A stretch of DNA of 9,891 nt from Arthrobacter sp. GTDB lineage: Bacteria; Actinomycetota; Actinomycetes; Actinomycetales; Micrococcaceae. The position numbers were made by a program, and so were the translations under genes. The stretch lies in NCBI GenBank assembly GCA_025464925.1, contig JAODMS010000221.1, positions 1 through 9,891 of the forward strand. The letters are read 5' to 3'. Positions 1 to 5,829 of this stretch are shown in pieces (the first letter of the stretch is position 1; each line of letters opens with the position of its first letter). The notes under the pieces were generated by a model. It was not told the DNA's origin, made no database searches, and worked only from the letters and a program-made list of their open reading frames with translations.

Positions 1-1145
1 ACGATGCCGAACTTCTCGACGTTCCGGACATGGCGTTGGAGATTGACGACGCCGGCGGCCAGCGCCTCCATGTTCGGGACCTTGAGCTGGTCCTTGGCGA
101 TGCCGCCGTGCATCTTCAGCGCCCGGACGGTGACCACCAGCACGACGGCGGACGGCGCGACACCGGGCACCCGGGCCTTGATGTCCATGTACTTCTCGGC
201 GCCCAGGTCAGCGCCGAAACCCGCCTCGGTCACCACGATGTCCGCCAGGCTGAGGGCCGTCTGGGTGGCAATAAGGGAATTGCAGCCGTGGGCGATGTTG
301 GCGAAGGGCCCGCCGTGCACCAGGGCCGGAGTGCCGGCGATGGTCTGCACCAGGTTTGGCTTGATGGCGTCCTTGAGCAGCAGGGTCAGGGCGCCCTGGA
401 CGCCAAGATCCGCGACCGTGACCGGGCGGCGGTCGTAGGTGTAGCCGAAGGTGATCCGGCCCAGCCGCTCCCGAAGGTCCGCGAGGTCCGTGGCGAGGCA
501 AAACACCGCCATGATCTCGGAGGCCACGGTGATGTCGAAGCCGTCCTGGCGCGGGACGCCCTGTGCCGGTCCGCCGAGGCCGATGACCACCTCGCGGAGG
601 GAACGGTCGTTCATGTCCAGCACGCGCTTGAAGGTCAGGCGGCGTGGATCGAGGTTCAGCTCGTTGCCCTGGAAGATATGGTTGTCCACCAGCGCCGTCA
701 GGGCGTTGTTCGCGGAGGTGATGGCGTGGAAGTCGCCGGTGAAGTGCAGGTTGATCTCGTCCATCGGCAGGACCTGGGAGTAGCCGCCGCCGGTGGCGCC
801 TCCCTTCAGGCCGAGGATCGGGCCCAGCGAGGGTTCACGCAGCGCGATCATGACCTTGTGGCCCGCGCGGGCCAGGGAGTCCGCGAGACCCACGGTGGTG
901 GTCGATTTGCCCTCGCCGGCCGGCGTCGGGGACATCGCGGAGACCAGCACCACCTTGCCGGGAGCGCGCGCCGGGCCGGTGAGCCTGGAGGTGTTGATCT
1001 TGGCCTTGAAGCGGCCGTAGAACTCCAGGGCTTCGGCGTTGATGCCGGCGGCGGCGGCCACCTCCTCGATGGGCCTCATGACGGCCTGCTGCGCAATCTC
1101 CAGATCGCTCAGGACGGGGGTTCCCGGAATGCTGGTCTCAGACAT
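1..1145 (-). CDS. fhs: formate-tetrahydrofolate ligase (10-formyl-THF synthetase), 3' end cut off by window edge
   Basis: This cytosolic enzyme joins formate to tetrahydrofolate using ATP, giving 10-formyl-THF for purine synthesis and initiator-tRNA formylation. The first 381 residues are present; family members have about 555-565, so the C-terminal third lies outside. The ATP-binding loop [10 protein letters not shown] is at residues 74-83. The family block REPSLGP starts near residue 104, is followed by KGGATGGGY near 114-122, and then by [11 protein letters not shown] near 132-142. From memory the usual signature is KGGAAGGGY, so the Ala-to-Thr change is a small variation. The frame is open to position 1. 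The ATG at 1145 is preceded by GAAGGG with a 5-nt spacer, which fixes the start. The gene lies 51 bp downstream of mshA on the same strand and may be co-transcribed with it. Identity is secure; the operon link is inference. Confidence 0.96.
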   Translation of the reverse strand, partial: MSETSIPGTPVLSDLEIAQQAVMRPIEEVAAAAGINAEALEFYGRFKAKINTSRLTGPARAPGKVVLVSAMSPTPAGEGKSTTTVGLADSLARAGHKVMIALREPSLGPILGLKGGATGGGYSQVLPMDEINLHFTGDFHAITSANNALTALVDNHIFQGNELNLDPRRLTFKRVLDMNDRSLREVVIGLGGPAQGVPRQDGFDITVASEIMAVFCLATDLADLRERLGRITFGYTYDRRPVTVADLGVQGALTLLLKDAIKPNLVQTIAGTPALVHGGPFANIAHGCNSLIATQTALSLADIVVTEAGFGADLGAEKYMDIKARVPGVAPSAVVLVVTVRALKMHGGIAKDQLKVPNMEALAAGVVNLQRHVRNVEKFGI

Positions 1146-1150
1146 CGTTG

Positions 1151-1156
1151 CCCTTC
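1151..1156 (-). promoter_or_regulatory. ribosome binding site of fhs
   Basis: On the minus strand GAAGGG lies 5 nt before the ATG at 1145. The match to the anti-Shine-Dalgarno sequence and the spacing support this start. The rest of the 51-bp gap back to the mshA stop shows no clear terminator, which is consistent with read-through from mshA. Confidence 0.7.
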
Positions 1157-1196
1157 GGATTGTGGCGTCGGTGGTTGTTCCGGCCGGTGTTGGCGG

Positions 1197-2462
1197 CTAA
1201 GGCGTCTGGCCCACCGGAACGCTTCTAGTTCCAAAGTACTGGCTCACGGCCGTGTGGTAGCTTTCCCTGGTGATGGCGGCTGTGCGATGCCAGCCGAATT
1301 CTTGGGCGTGCAGGGAGGCTGCCCTGCCCATGTCCAGCCGGGTGGCGGGGTCGTCATAGAGGGCCTCAAGGGCGTTCGCCCAGTCGCTGGCCTTGTGGCC
1401 GTCCACCAACAGCCCGGTCCGTCCGTCGAAGATGGCACGGGACAGGCCGCCGACTTTTGTGGCGACCACGGGCGTGCCGCAGGCCTGGGCCTCCAGGGCC
1501 ACGAGGCCAAAGGATTCACTGAAGGAGGGCATGACCACCACATCGGCCGAGCGGTACCAGCCTGCGAGTTCGGGTGCGTTGACCGGCGGATGGTGGGTGG
1601 CGACGTTTTCCAGGCCGGCGGCGCTGATCAGCGACTTCAGGTCAAAGTCCTTGGCCCCGCTCACGGCCCCCAGGATTGTCAGCTGCAGATCGATGTCCGG
1701 GCGGCGGGACCGGAGCAGCGCGGCCGCCTTGATCAGGATCTGCGGCCCCTTGAGCCGCTGGATCCGTCCTGCGAACAGCAGGTGGAACGCGCCCGCCGGC
1801 ACCCCGTGTTCGGCCCGGGAGGCGCTCCGGAAGGCCGGCGTGAAGATGTCCAGGTCCACTCCCGGAGGAGCCACATCGATGCGGTCAGCCTCGGCATGGT
1901 AGTGCGAGACCAGCTCCGCGGCTTCGGTGCCCGTATTGGCGATCAGCCGGGTGGCGCCGTCGACGATCCGATGCTCCCCCTCCTCGCGCCTGAGCGGTTC
2001 CCGCTGCTCCCCGGATTCCAGCAGCAGGTTCTTGACCCTGGCCATGGTGTGCATGGTGTGCACCAGCGGGAGCCCCCAGAGCTGCGAAAGCTCGAGCCCC
2101 GCGACCCCGGACACCCAGTAATGCGAATGGATCACGTCGTAGCGGCCGTGCGGCTGGAGCCGCCGGATCCTGTCGATCTCCGCCACCATGCTGTGCAGCA
2201 GCTCCGGCAGCTCCTCCTTGGGGAGCTTCCGCGGCGGGCCGGCCAGGACGTTGTGGACACACACTCCGGGGGAGGGATGCTCGACGGCAGGCTGCCCCGC
2301 GGCGGTGGACCGGGTGAAGATCTCCACTTCGACGCCGGTCTCAGCCAGGGCAGCGGCCAGCGCCCGGACGTACACATTCATTCCGCCGGCGTCGCCGGAG
2401 CCCGGCTGCTCCATGGGCGAGGTGTGCAGGGACAGGAACGCGACACGGCGGATCAGCGACAC
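1197..2462 (-). CDS. mshA: D-inositol-3-phosphate glycosyltransferase (mycothiol synthesis)
   Basis: A GT4-family, GT-B fold enzyme that transfers GlcNAc from UDP-GlcNAc to 1D-myo-inositol-3-phosphate, the first committed step to mycothiol, the main low-molecular-weight thiol of actinobacteria. With the GTG start at 2462 the protein has 421 residues, normal for the family. The N-terminal acceptor domain begins SLHTSPMEQPGSGDAGGMNV (residues 11-30), a hallmark of MshA, and HSHYW is at 112-116. The C-terminal donor domain has AGRIQRLKGP (231-240, with R233 and K238) and the E-x7-E motif ESFGLVALE (E316, E324). The frame stays open upstream to ATGs at 2534 and 2477, but homology begins at the GTG, which has a good ribosome binding site. 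Divergent from the acetyltransferase gene; fhs follows on the same strand. Confidence 0.95.
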   Translation of the reverse strand: MSLIRRVAFLSLHTSPMEQPGSGDAGGMNVYVRALAAALAETGVEVEIFTRSTAAGQPAVEHPSPGVCVHNVLAGPPRKLPKEELPELLHSMVAEIDRIRRLQPHGRYDVIHSHYWVSGVAGLELSQLWGLPLVHTMHTMARVKNLLLESGEQREPLRREEGEHRIVDGATRLIANTGTEAAELVSHYHAEADRIDVAPPGVDLDIFTPAFRSASRAEHGVPAGAFHLLFAGRIQRLKGPQILIKAAALLRSRRPDIDLQLTILGAVSGAKDFDLKSLISAAGLENVATHHPPVNAPELAGWYRSADVVVMPSFSESFGLVALEAQACGTPVVATKVGGLSRAIFDGRTGLLVDGHKASDWANALEALYDDPATRLDMGRAASLHAQEFGWHRTAAITRESYHTAVSQYFGTRSVPVGQTP

Positions 2463-2466
2463 TGTT

Positions 2467-2475
2467 CCCCTCTCC
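2467..2475 (-). promoter_or_regulatory. ribosome binding site deciding the mshA start
   Basis: GGAGAGGGG on the minus strand ends 4 nt before the GTG at 2462; its GGAG core is 9 nt away. It favours GTG 2462 over the in-frame ATGs at 2534 and 2477. The latter lies directly at the ribosome binding site, so it would leave none of its own. Confidence 0.65.
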
Positions 2476-2566
2476 ATGGTTGTAACCGCCCGGCTGGAAC
2501 GGCCCTGCTTGCTACCGCGCTGCCGGAACTGCATCGATAAAACACTACTCCTGAACTGCGGACCGC

Positions 2567-2594
2567 TTCACGGGCCCGGGCAGGCTGCTAACGT
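2567..2594 (+). promoter_or_regulatory. candidate promoter of the GNAT gene, leaderless
   Basis: TTCACG (2567-2572, four of six matches to TTGACA) is separated by 16 bp from TAACGT (2589-2594), which fits TANNNT. The GTG at 2602 lies 7 nt after the -10 hexamer, so transcription would begin at or next to the start codon. No Shine-Dalgarno is seen before this GTG. The call is from motif reading only. Confidence 0.45.
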
Positions 2595-2601
2595 GGCGGC
2601 G

Positions 2602-3138
2602 GTGAGCACATCCGCCGAATTCTTGCAGCCCGCAGCGGCCTGGGAGATCCGGGAGGCCGCCGCGGCCGACTGGCCCGGCATCTGGGAGATCCTGGAACCC
2701 GTTATCCGGGCCGGAGAGACCTTCACCTGGGACCGGGACACCACCGAGGACGAGGCCCGTGAGCGGTGGTTCAAGCCGGCGCCGGGACAAACCTTTCTCG
2801 CCGTCGGGCGCGGGTCCCAGGCCGGCGTCGTGCTGGGAACCGGCGAACTGCACGCCAACCAGGGCGGCGGCGGAAGCCACGTCGCCAACGCGGGGTATCT
2901 GGTCCGCGCGGATGCCGCCGGCAGGGGACTGGCCCGTGCCCTCTGCGCCTATTCGCTGGATGCCGCCCGCGCGGCCGGATTCCGGGCCATGCAGTTCAAC
3001 GCCGTGGTGGCGAGCAACGTCCGGGCCGTCGCCGCCTGGCGCGCGATGGGATTCGAGGTGCTCGCGACCATCCCGGACGCCTTCCACCATCCGCGCCTGG
3101 GCTACGTGGGCCTGCACGTCATGTACCGGAAGCTCTAG
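2602..3138 (+). CDS. GNAT-family N-acetyltransferase, substrate unknown
   Basis: A 178-residue single-domain acetyl-CoA-dependent acetyltransferase. The acetyl-CoA pyrophosphate loop (motif A) reads VRADAAGRGLARAL at 101-114. It is followed by the SN-x7-W-x2-MGF stretch near 138-151 that is typical of the fold, and by a conserved-looking end FHHPRLGYVG (161-170) and VMYR (173-176). The N-terminal ETFTWDRDT (39-47) recalls phosphinothricin/amino-acid acetyltransferases, but a small-molecule or toxin substrate cannot be read from sequence. The GTG at 2602 is chosen because a TANNNT promoter lies 7 nt before it. A GTG at 2593, in frame and three codons earlier, is the alternative. The open frame extends upstream to 2188, but that part is antisense to mshA. 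The gene stands alone, diverges from mshA, and its last 20 bp overlap the GH4 gene. Confidence 0.85.
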   Translation: MSTSAEFLQPAAAWEIREAAAADWPGIWEILEPVIRAGETFTWDRDTTEDEARERWFKPAPGQTFLAVGRGSQAGVVLGTGELHANQGGGGSHVANAGYLVRADAAGRGLARALCAYSLDAARAAGFRAMQFNAVVASNVRAVAAWRAMGFEVLATIPDAFHHPRLGYVGLHVMYRKL

Positions 3139-4567
3139 CCGGGCCTTGGTTGCCCGGCTCGCCGCGGTGCCAGAGCAGCTGCAGCTCCGGGAACGCGGCC
3201 TCATAGCCGGCCAGCAGTTCTGCGGCGAGGACTTCGGAATCAACAAGAGGATGCCGCGCGAAGGCGGCGAGCGCCGCCTCCCGCCGGCCGTTCCCGCAGG
3301 CCTGCACCACCAGCCGGTCGACGTCCTTGACCCGCCGCATCAGCGCCAGCTGCGCCGGGGCCGGAGGATCCTGCGGAAGGGGCGCCACGCCGCCGGGCGT
3401 CACCCGGCAGGGGACTTCGACGACGGCGTCCGCCGGGAGTCCGGGCACCGCGCCTGCCGCAGCGTTCGCTTCCGCGGCGCCCGTGCCCGTGTCGCGGAGA
3501 GCATTGGGCGTGTTCAGGATCAGCTGCGCCTCGCCGCCGCCGGAGAGGGCCCGCAGAACCGCCAGGGCGACGCGTTCGTAGCCGCCGCCGGCCAGGTCGG
3601 TCTCATCCCGGCGCTCGCCGGCCGGCCGGGCTTCCGCCAGGTAGCCCTCTTCGCGGGACCTGCGCGCGGCCTCCCAGAGCGGATACGCTTCCGGCCCGGC
3701 GGCGGCCAGCCGGGGGTAGAGCGCCGATTGCTGCCGGTCGATGGACTCCCCGCGCGTCCGGGCAGAGGACCGGATGCCGGCCAGGGCCCGGGCGGTCTCG
3801 TAATAGTAGTAGAGGTATTCGTTCGGCAGGCAGCCGAGGTCCGCCAGGAATTCCGGCGGAAACAGGCGGCCTTCCTCGAAACCCGCGAGGGCCGCGGCGT
3901 CGGCCAACAGCTCCGGCAGGACGTCCCGGCCGCCGGACTCCAGCCGGTACAGCCAGCCCAGGTGGTTGAGGCCGTAGTAGCCCACGCCGTCGAGCCTGCC
4001 CGCGGGAAGCGCCACGCCGGCGGCCCGCGCCGCGTGGTGCACCAGGCTGCCGGCGGAATCGCAGATGCCGATCACCTTGCTGCCGAGCACGGGGACCAGG
4101 GCCTCGGTGACCATTCCTGCCGGGTTGGTGAAGTTCAGCAGCCAAGCTTCAGGGCACAGGCGCCGCATTGCCGCCGCAAGGTCCAGCATCCGGGGGATGG
4201 ACCGCAGGGCGTAGGAGATGCCGCCGGCTCCCGTGGTCTCCTGGCCCAAAAGCCCCAGGTCCAGGGCGATCCGTTCGTCGGCTGTCCGGCCGGCGGTGCC
4301 GCCGGGCCGGATCGCGGCAAACACCATGTCGGTGCCGACGAGGGCCTCCGGCAGGGAAGAGGCGGACCGGACAACAGGGAAGCGGCCGCCGGCCGGCGGA
4401 AACTGCCCGGCAAGCGATGCCAGGACCGCCTCGATGGCGGCCAGCCGGCGGGCGTCAACGTCGTAGAGCACCAGCTCCCGGACCAGTCCCGCGAACGGTC
4501 CGGAGCCGAGCGCCCGGTAGATCAGCGGGACCCGGAACCCGCCCCCGCCGGCAATCAGAAGCCGCAT
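3119..4567 (-). CDS. glycoside hydrolase family 4 phospho-glycosidase (6-phospho-beta-glucosidase-like)
   Basis: A 482-residue GH4 enzyme. This family uses NAD and a divalent metal to cleave (usually 6-phospho-) glycosides in the cytosol by an oxidation-elimination route. The N-terminal dinucleotide loop IAGGGGFRVP (5-14) begins a Rossmann fold. GH4 marks follow: NFTNPAG (145-151), the metal-ligand Cys at 169 in CDSAG, the second ligand His202 in GLNHLGW, and the Tyr-rich NEYLYYYYE (249-257) that carries the presumed catalytic base. The specificity tetrad is CDSA rather than the CNVP or CNIP of classical 6-phospho-beta-glucosidases, so the substrate is uncertain. Length exceeds the common 415-450; the last 13 residues after LWHR (positions 466-469) look like non-conserved read-out across the convergent neighbour. 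The ATG has no Shine-Dalgarno, but a -10 hexamer lies 6 nt before it. Divergent from the PfkB kinase, its likely functional partner. Confidence 0.88.
   Translation of the reverse strand: MRLLIAGGGGFRVPLIYRALGSGPFAGLVRELVLYDVDARRLAAIEAVLASLAGQFPPAGGRFPVVRSASSLPEALVGTDMVFAAIRPGGTAGRTADERIALDLGLLGQETTGAGGISYALRSIPRMLDLAAAMRRLCPEAWLLNFTNPAGMVTEALVPVLGSKVIGICDSAGSLVHHAARAAGVALPAGRLDGVGYYGLNHLGWLYRLESGGRDVLPELLADAAALAGFEEGRLFPPEFLADLGCLPNEYLYYYYETARALAGIRSSARTRGESIDRQQSALYPRLAAAGPEAYPLWEAARRSREEGYLAEARPAGERRDETDLAGGGYERVALAVLRALSGGGEAQLILNTPNALRDTGTGAAEANAAAGAVPGLPADAVVEVPCRVTPGGVAPLPQDPPAPAQLALMRRVKDVDRLVVQACGNGRREAALAAFARHPLVDSEVLAAELLAGYEAAFPELQLLWHRGEPGNQGPARASGT
3137..3159. terminator. hairpin at the convergent GNAT / GH4 junction
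   Basis: AGCCGGGC (3137-3144) and GCCCGGCT (3152-3159) form a perfect 8-bp stem around a 7-nt loop. The hairpin starts within the GNAT stop codon (3136-3138), the expected place for a factor-independent terminator of that gene, although no T-run follows. On the other strand it lies inside the last codons of the GH4 gene, before its stop at 3119, so it is badly placed as a terminator for GH4. Confidence 0.5.
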
Positions 4568-4573
4568 GCCGAC

Positions 4574-4579
4574 AGTCTA
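4574..4579 (-). promoter_or_regulatory. -10 element of GH4 gene, leaderless
   Basis: On the minus strand TAGACT (TANNNT) lies 6 nt before the ATG at 4567, so the transcript would start at or beside the A of the start codon. No good -35 is seen: the hexamer 17 bp upstream is TCCGGC, which overlaps a 12-bp palindrome. A missing -35 together with an overlapping palindrome would fit a regulated promoter, but this is inference. Confidence 0.45.
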
Positions 4580-4589
4580 TTCGTCGCCG

Positions 4590-4601
4590 TCCGGCGCCGG
4601 A
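4590..4601. promoter_or_regulatory. 12-bp palindrome, candidate operator between GH4 and pfkB genes
   Basis: TCCGGCGCCGGA is a perfect 12-bp palindrome within the 90-bp divergent gap. It covers the -35 position of the GH4 promoter and ends 21 bp before the presumed -35 of the kinase gene, which is a sensible place for a regulator. Its high GC content makes chance occurrence possible, and no known family operator was recognised. Confidence 0.3.
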
Positions 4602-4622
4602 TCCCTGCGACAGCCGCATGCT

Positions 4623-4650
4623 TTCCACCGTCAGCGGGACAGCGTACTGT
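4623..4650 (+). promoter_or_regulatory. candidate promoter of the PfkB kinase gene, leaderless
   Basis: TTCCAC (4623-4628) and TACTGT (4645-4650) are separated by 16 bp. The ATG at 4658 lies 7 nt after the -10 hexamer and has no Shine-Dalgarno. Both features point to a leaderless transcript. Confidence 0.45.
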
Positions 4651-4657
4651 GCGATAC

Positions 4658-5752
4658 ATGGACGGGAAACCAAGGTGGCGCTTCGATCCGCTGGCCGCCG
4701 TCCGCACACCGGCGGCGGAGGGATTCGATCTGCTCCTGGCCGGCACGGTCTTCCAGGACATCATCTTTACCGGGCTGCCGCACGCGCCCCGGGCCGGAAC
4801 CGAAATCTGGTGCGATGGGATGGGCAGCTGCCCCGGCGGAGTGGCCAACCAGGCTATCGCCGCGTCCCGGCTGGGGCTGCGGACCGCGCTGGCCGCCGTG
4901 TTCGGGGACGACGGCTACGGCGACTTCAACTGGAAGATCCTCGCCCGGCAGGAACAGGTGGACCTGTCACTGTCCCGGCGCATCGCGGGCTGGCACTCGC
5001 CCGTGACTGTCTCCCTCAGCGTGGAGAAGGACCGCTCGATGGTGACGCACGGCCATCCGGCGCCGCTGACCTCAACCCAGCTGATCGGCTGCCCGCCGCC
5101 GCCGGCGCTCGCCGCCGTCGCGGAGCTCGGGGAGGAGCTGGAACCCTGGGCCCTCGATGCCCGCAAAGCGGGAGTACGGCTGTTCGGCGATGTGGGCTGG
5201 GACCAGACCGGAGCCTGGTCCTCCGCCCGGCTGGACAACCTGCAGTACTTCCACGCCTTCATGCCGAACCAGCACGAAGCCATGGCTTTCACCGGCCGGG
5301 ACGATCCCTGGTCGGCGCTGTACTCGCTGGCGGACAAGGTGCCGGTGGCGGTCGTGACACTGGGAGCCCAGGGTGCCATGGCGGTGGATTCCGAAACGGG
5401 TGAAGAAGAATGGGTGCCTTCGCTGCCAGTCCGCGCCCACGACCCCACCGGTGCGGGGGATTGCTTCGGCGCCGCGTTCATCGTGGGGTGCCTGGCCGGC
5501 TGGCCGCTGGGCGACAGGCTCCGTTTCGCGAACCTGTGCGCCGCCCTGGCCGTACAGGAAGTAGGCGGTTCGCTCGCCGCGCCGGGTTGGGGGGACATCG
5601 CCGACTGGTGGCAGCGGGCCAACGCCCGCAAGGAACGGCAAAGCAGCCAGTGGCTGCGCCGCTACTGCTTCCTGGAGGACATCGTCCGCAACCTGCCGCC
5701 GGAGGCGCCGCGGCGCGCGACGGCGACCATCGCGCATCTTTCAGACGCCTAG
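4658..5752 (+). CDS. PfkB-family carbohydrate kinase
   Basis: A 364-residue ribokinase/PfkB-fold kinase that transfers phosphate from ATP to a sugar or sugar-like alcohol in the cytosol. The core begins FDLLLAGTVFQDI (23-35). The glycine-rich sugar-binding stretch SCPGGVANQAIAASRLG is at 57-73. The PfkB signature DPTGAGDCFGAAF starts at residue 262 and provides the anion hole (GAG, 265-267) and the catalytic base Asp268. After the fold there is a tail of roughly 35 residues, including WLRRYCF, that I do not recognise. The ATG at 4658 is chosen because homology starts soon after it and a -10 hexamer lies 7 nt before it. The frame is open far upstream, but that region is antisense to GH4. The exact sugar is not readable. 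Divergent pairing with GH4 suggests joint use of a glycoside, which is inference. Confidence 0.9.
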   Translation: MDGKPRWRFDPLAAVRTPAAEGFDLLLAGTVFQDIIFTGLPHAPRAGTEIWCDGMGSCPGGVANQAIAASRLGLRTALAAVFGDDGYGDFNWKILARQEQVDLSLSRRIAGWHSPVTVSLSVEKDRSMVTHGHPAPLTSTQLIGCPPPPALAAVAELGEELEPWALDARKAGVRLFGDVGWDQTGAWSSARLDNLQYFHAFMPNQHEAMAFTGRDDPWSALYSLADKVPVAVVTLGAQGAMAVDSETGEEEWVPSLPVRAHDPTGAGDCFGAAFIVGCLAGWPLGDRLRFANLCAALAVQEVGGSLAAPGWGDIADWWQRANARKERQSSQWLRRYCFLEDIVRNLPPEAPRRATATIAHLSDA

Positions 5753-5771
5753 TGCACCCGTGCGGGCTGCG

Positions 5772-5806
5772 GCGGGCCGCTCGGCCGCTCGAATTATCCG
5801 GCCCGC
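5772..5806. other. inverted repeat and tandem 8-mer in the pfkB-alr gap
   Basis: GCGGGCCG (5772-5779) can pair with CGGCCCGC (5799-5806) around a 19-nt loop. Overlapping it, GGCCGCTC occurs twice in tandem (5775-5790). The structure lies between the kinase stop (5752) and the alr -10 element. It could be a weak terminator for the kinase or a site acting on the alr promoter. There is no T-run, and GC richness makes such repeats cheap. Confidence 0.3.
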
Positions 5807-5817
5807 GGCGCCACCCC

Positions 5818-5823
5818 TAGAAT
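5818..5823 (+). promoter_or_regulatory. -10 element of alr, leaderless
   Basis: TAGAAT is a near-consensus -10 and lies 6 nt before the GTG at 5830. A weak TTATCC (5794-5799) sits at -35 distance with an 18-bp spacer. No Shine-Dalgarno precedes the GTG. The element is the likely promoter of the whole alr-tsaE-tsaB-rimI-tsaD chain. Confidence 0.6.
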
Positions 5824-5829
5824 CGTTAA

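Noticed and set aside
1180..1187. CCGGCCGG palindrome in the mshA-fhs gap
   Set aside because: Only 8 bp and entirely G/C, so it is expected by chance in such DNA; no promoter element is associated with it.
2463..2534. Longer MshA with an ATG start at 2534 or 2477
   Set aside because: The extra residues do not match the MshA family, whose N-terminus begins just before SLHTSP. The GTG at 2462 has a good Shine-Dalgarno that overlaps the upstream ATG candidate.
30..2540. Plus-strand open frame of 836 codons across fhs and mshA
   Set aside because: It is antisense to two securely identified genes. Long stop-free shadows are expected where codons strongly favour G or C in the third position, and the translation resembles no protein family.
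2542..2547. TAGTGT on the minus strand as a possible mshA -10 element
   Set aside because: Fits TANNNT, but no acceptable -35 is seen at the right distance; too weak to list as a promoter.
2759..4657. Long plus-strand extension upstream of the PfkB kinase in the same frame
   Set aside because: This part overlaps GNAT in another frame and lies antisense to GH4. Kinase homology starts only after the ATG at 4658, which has its own promoter-like hexamer.
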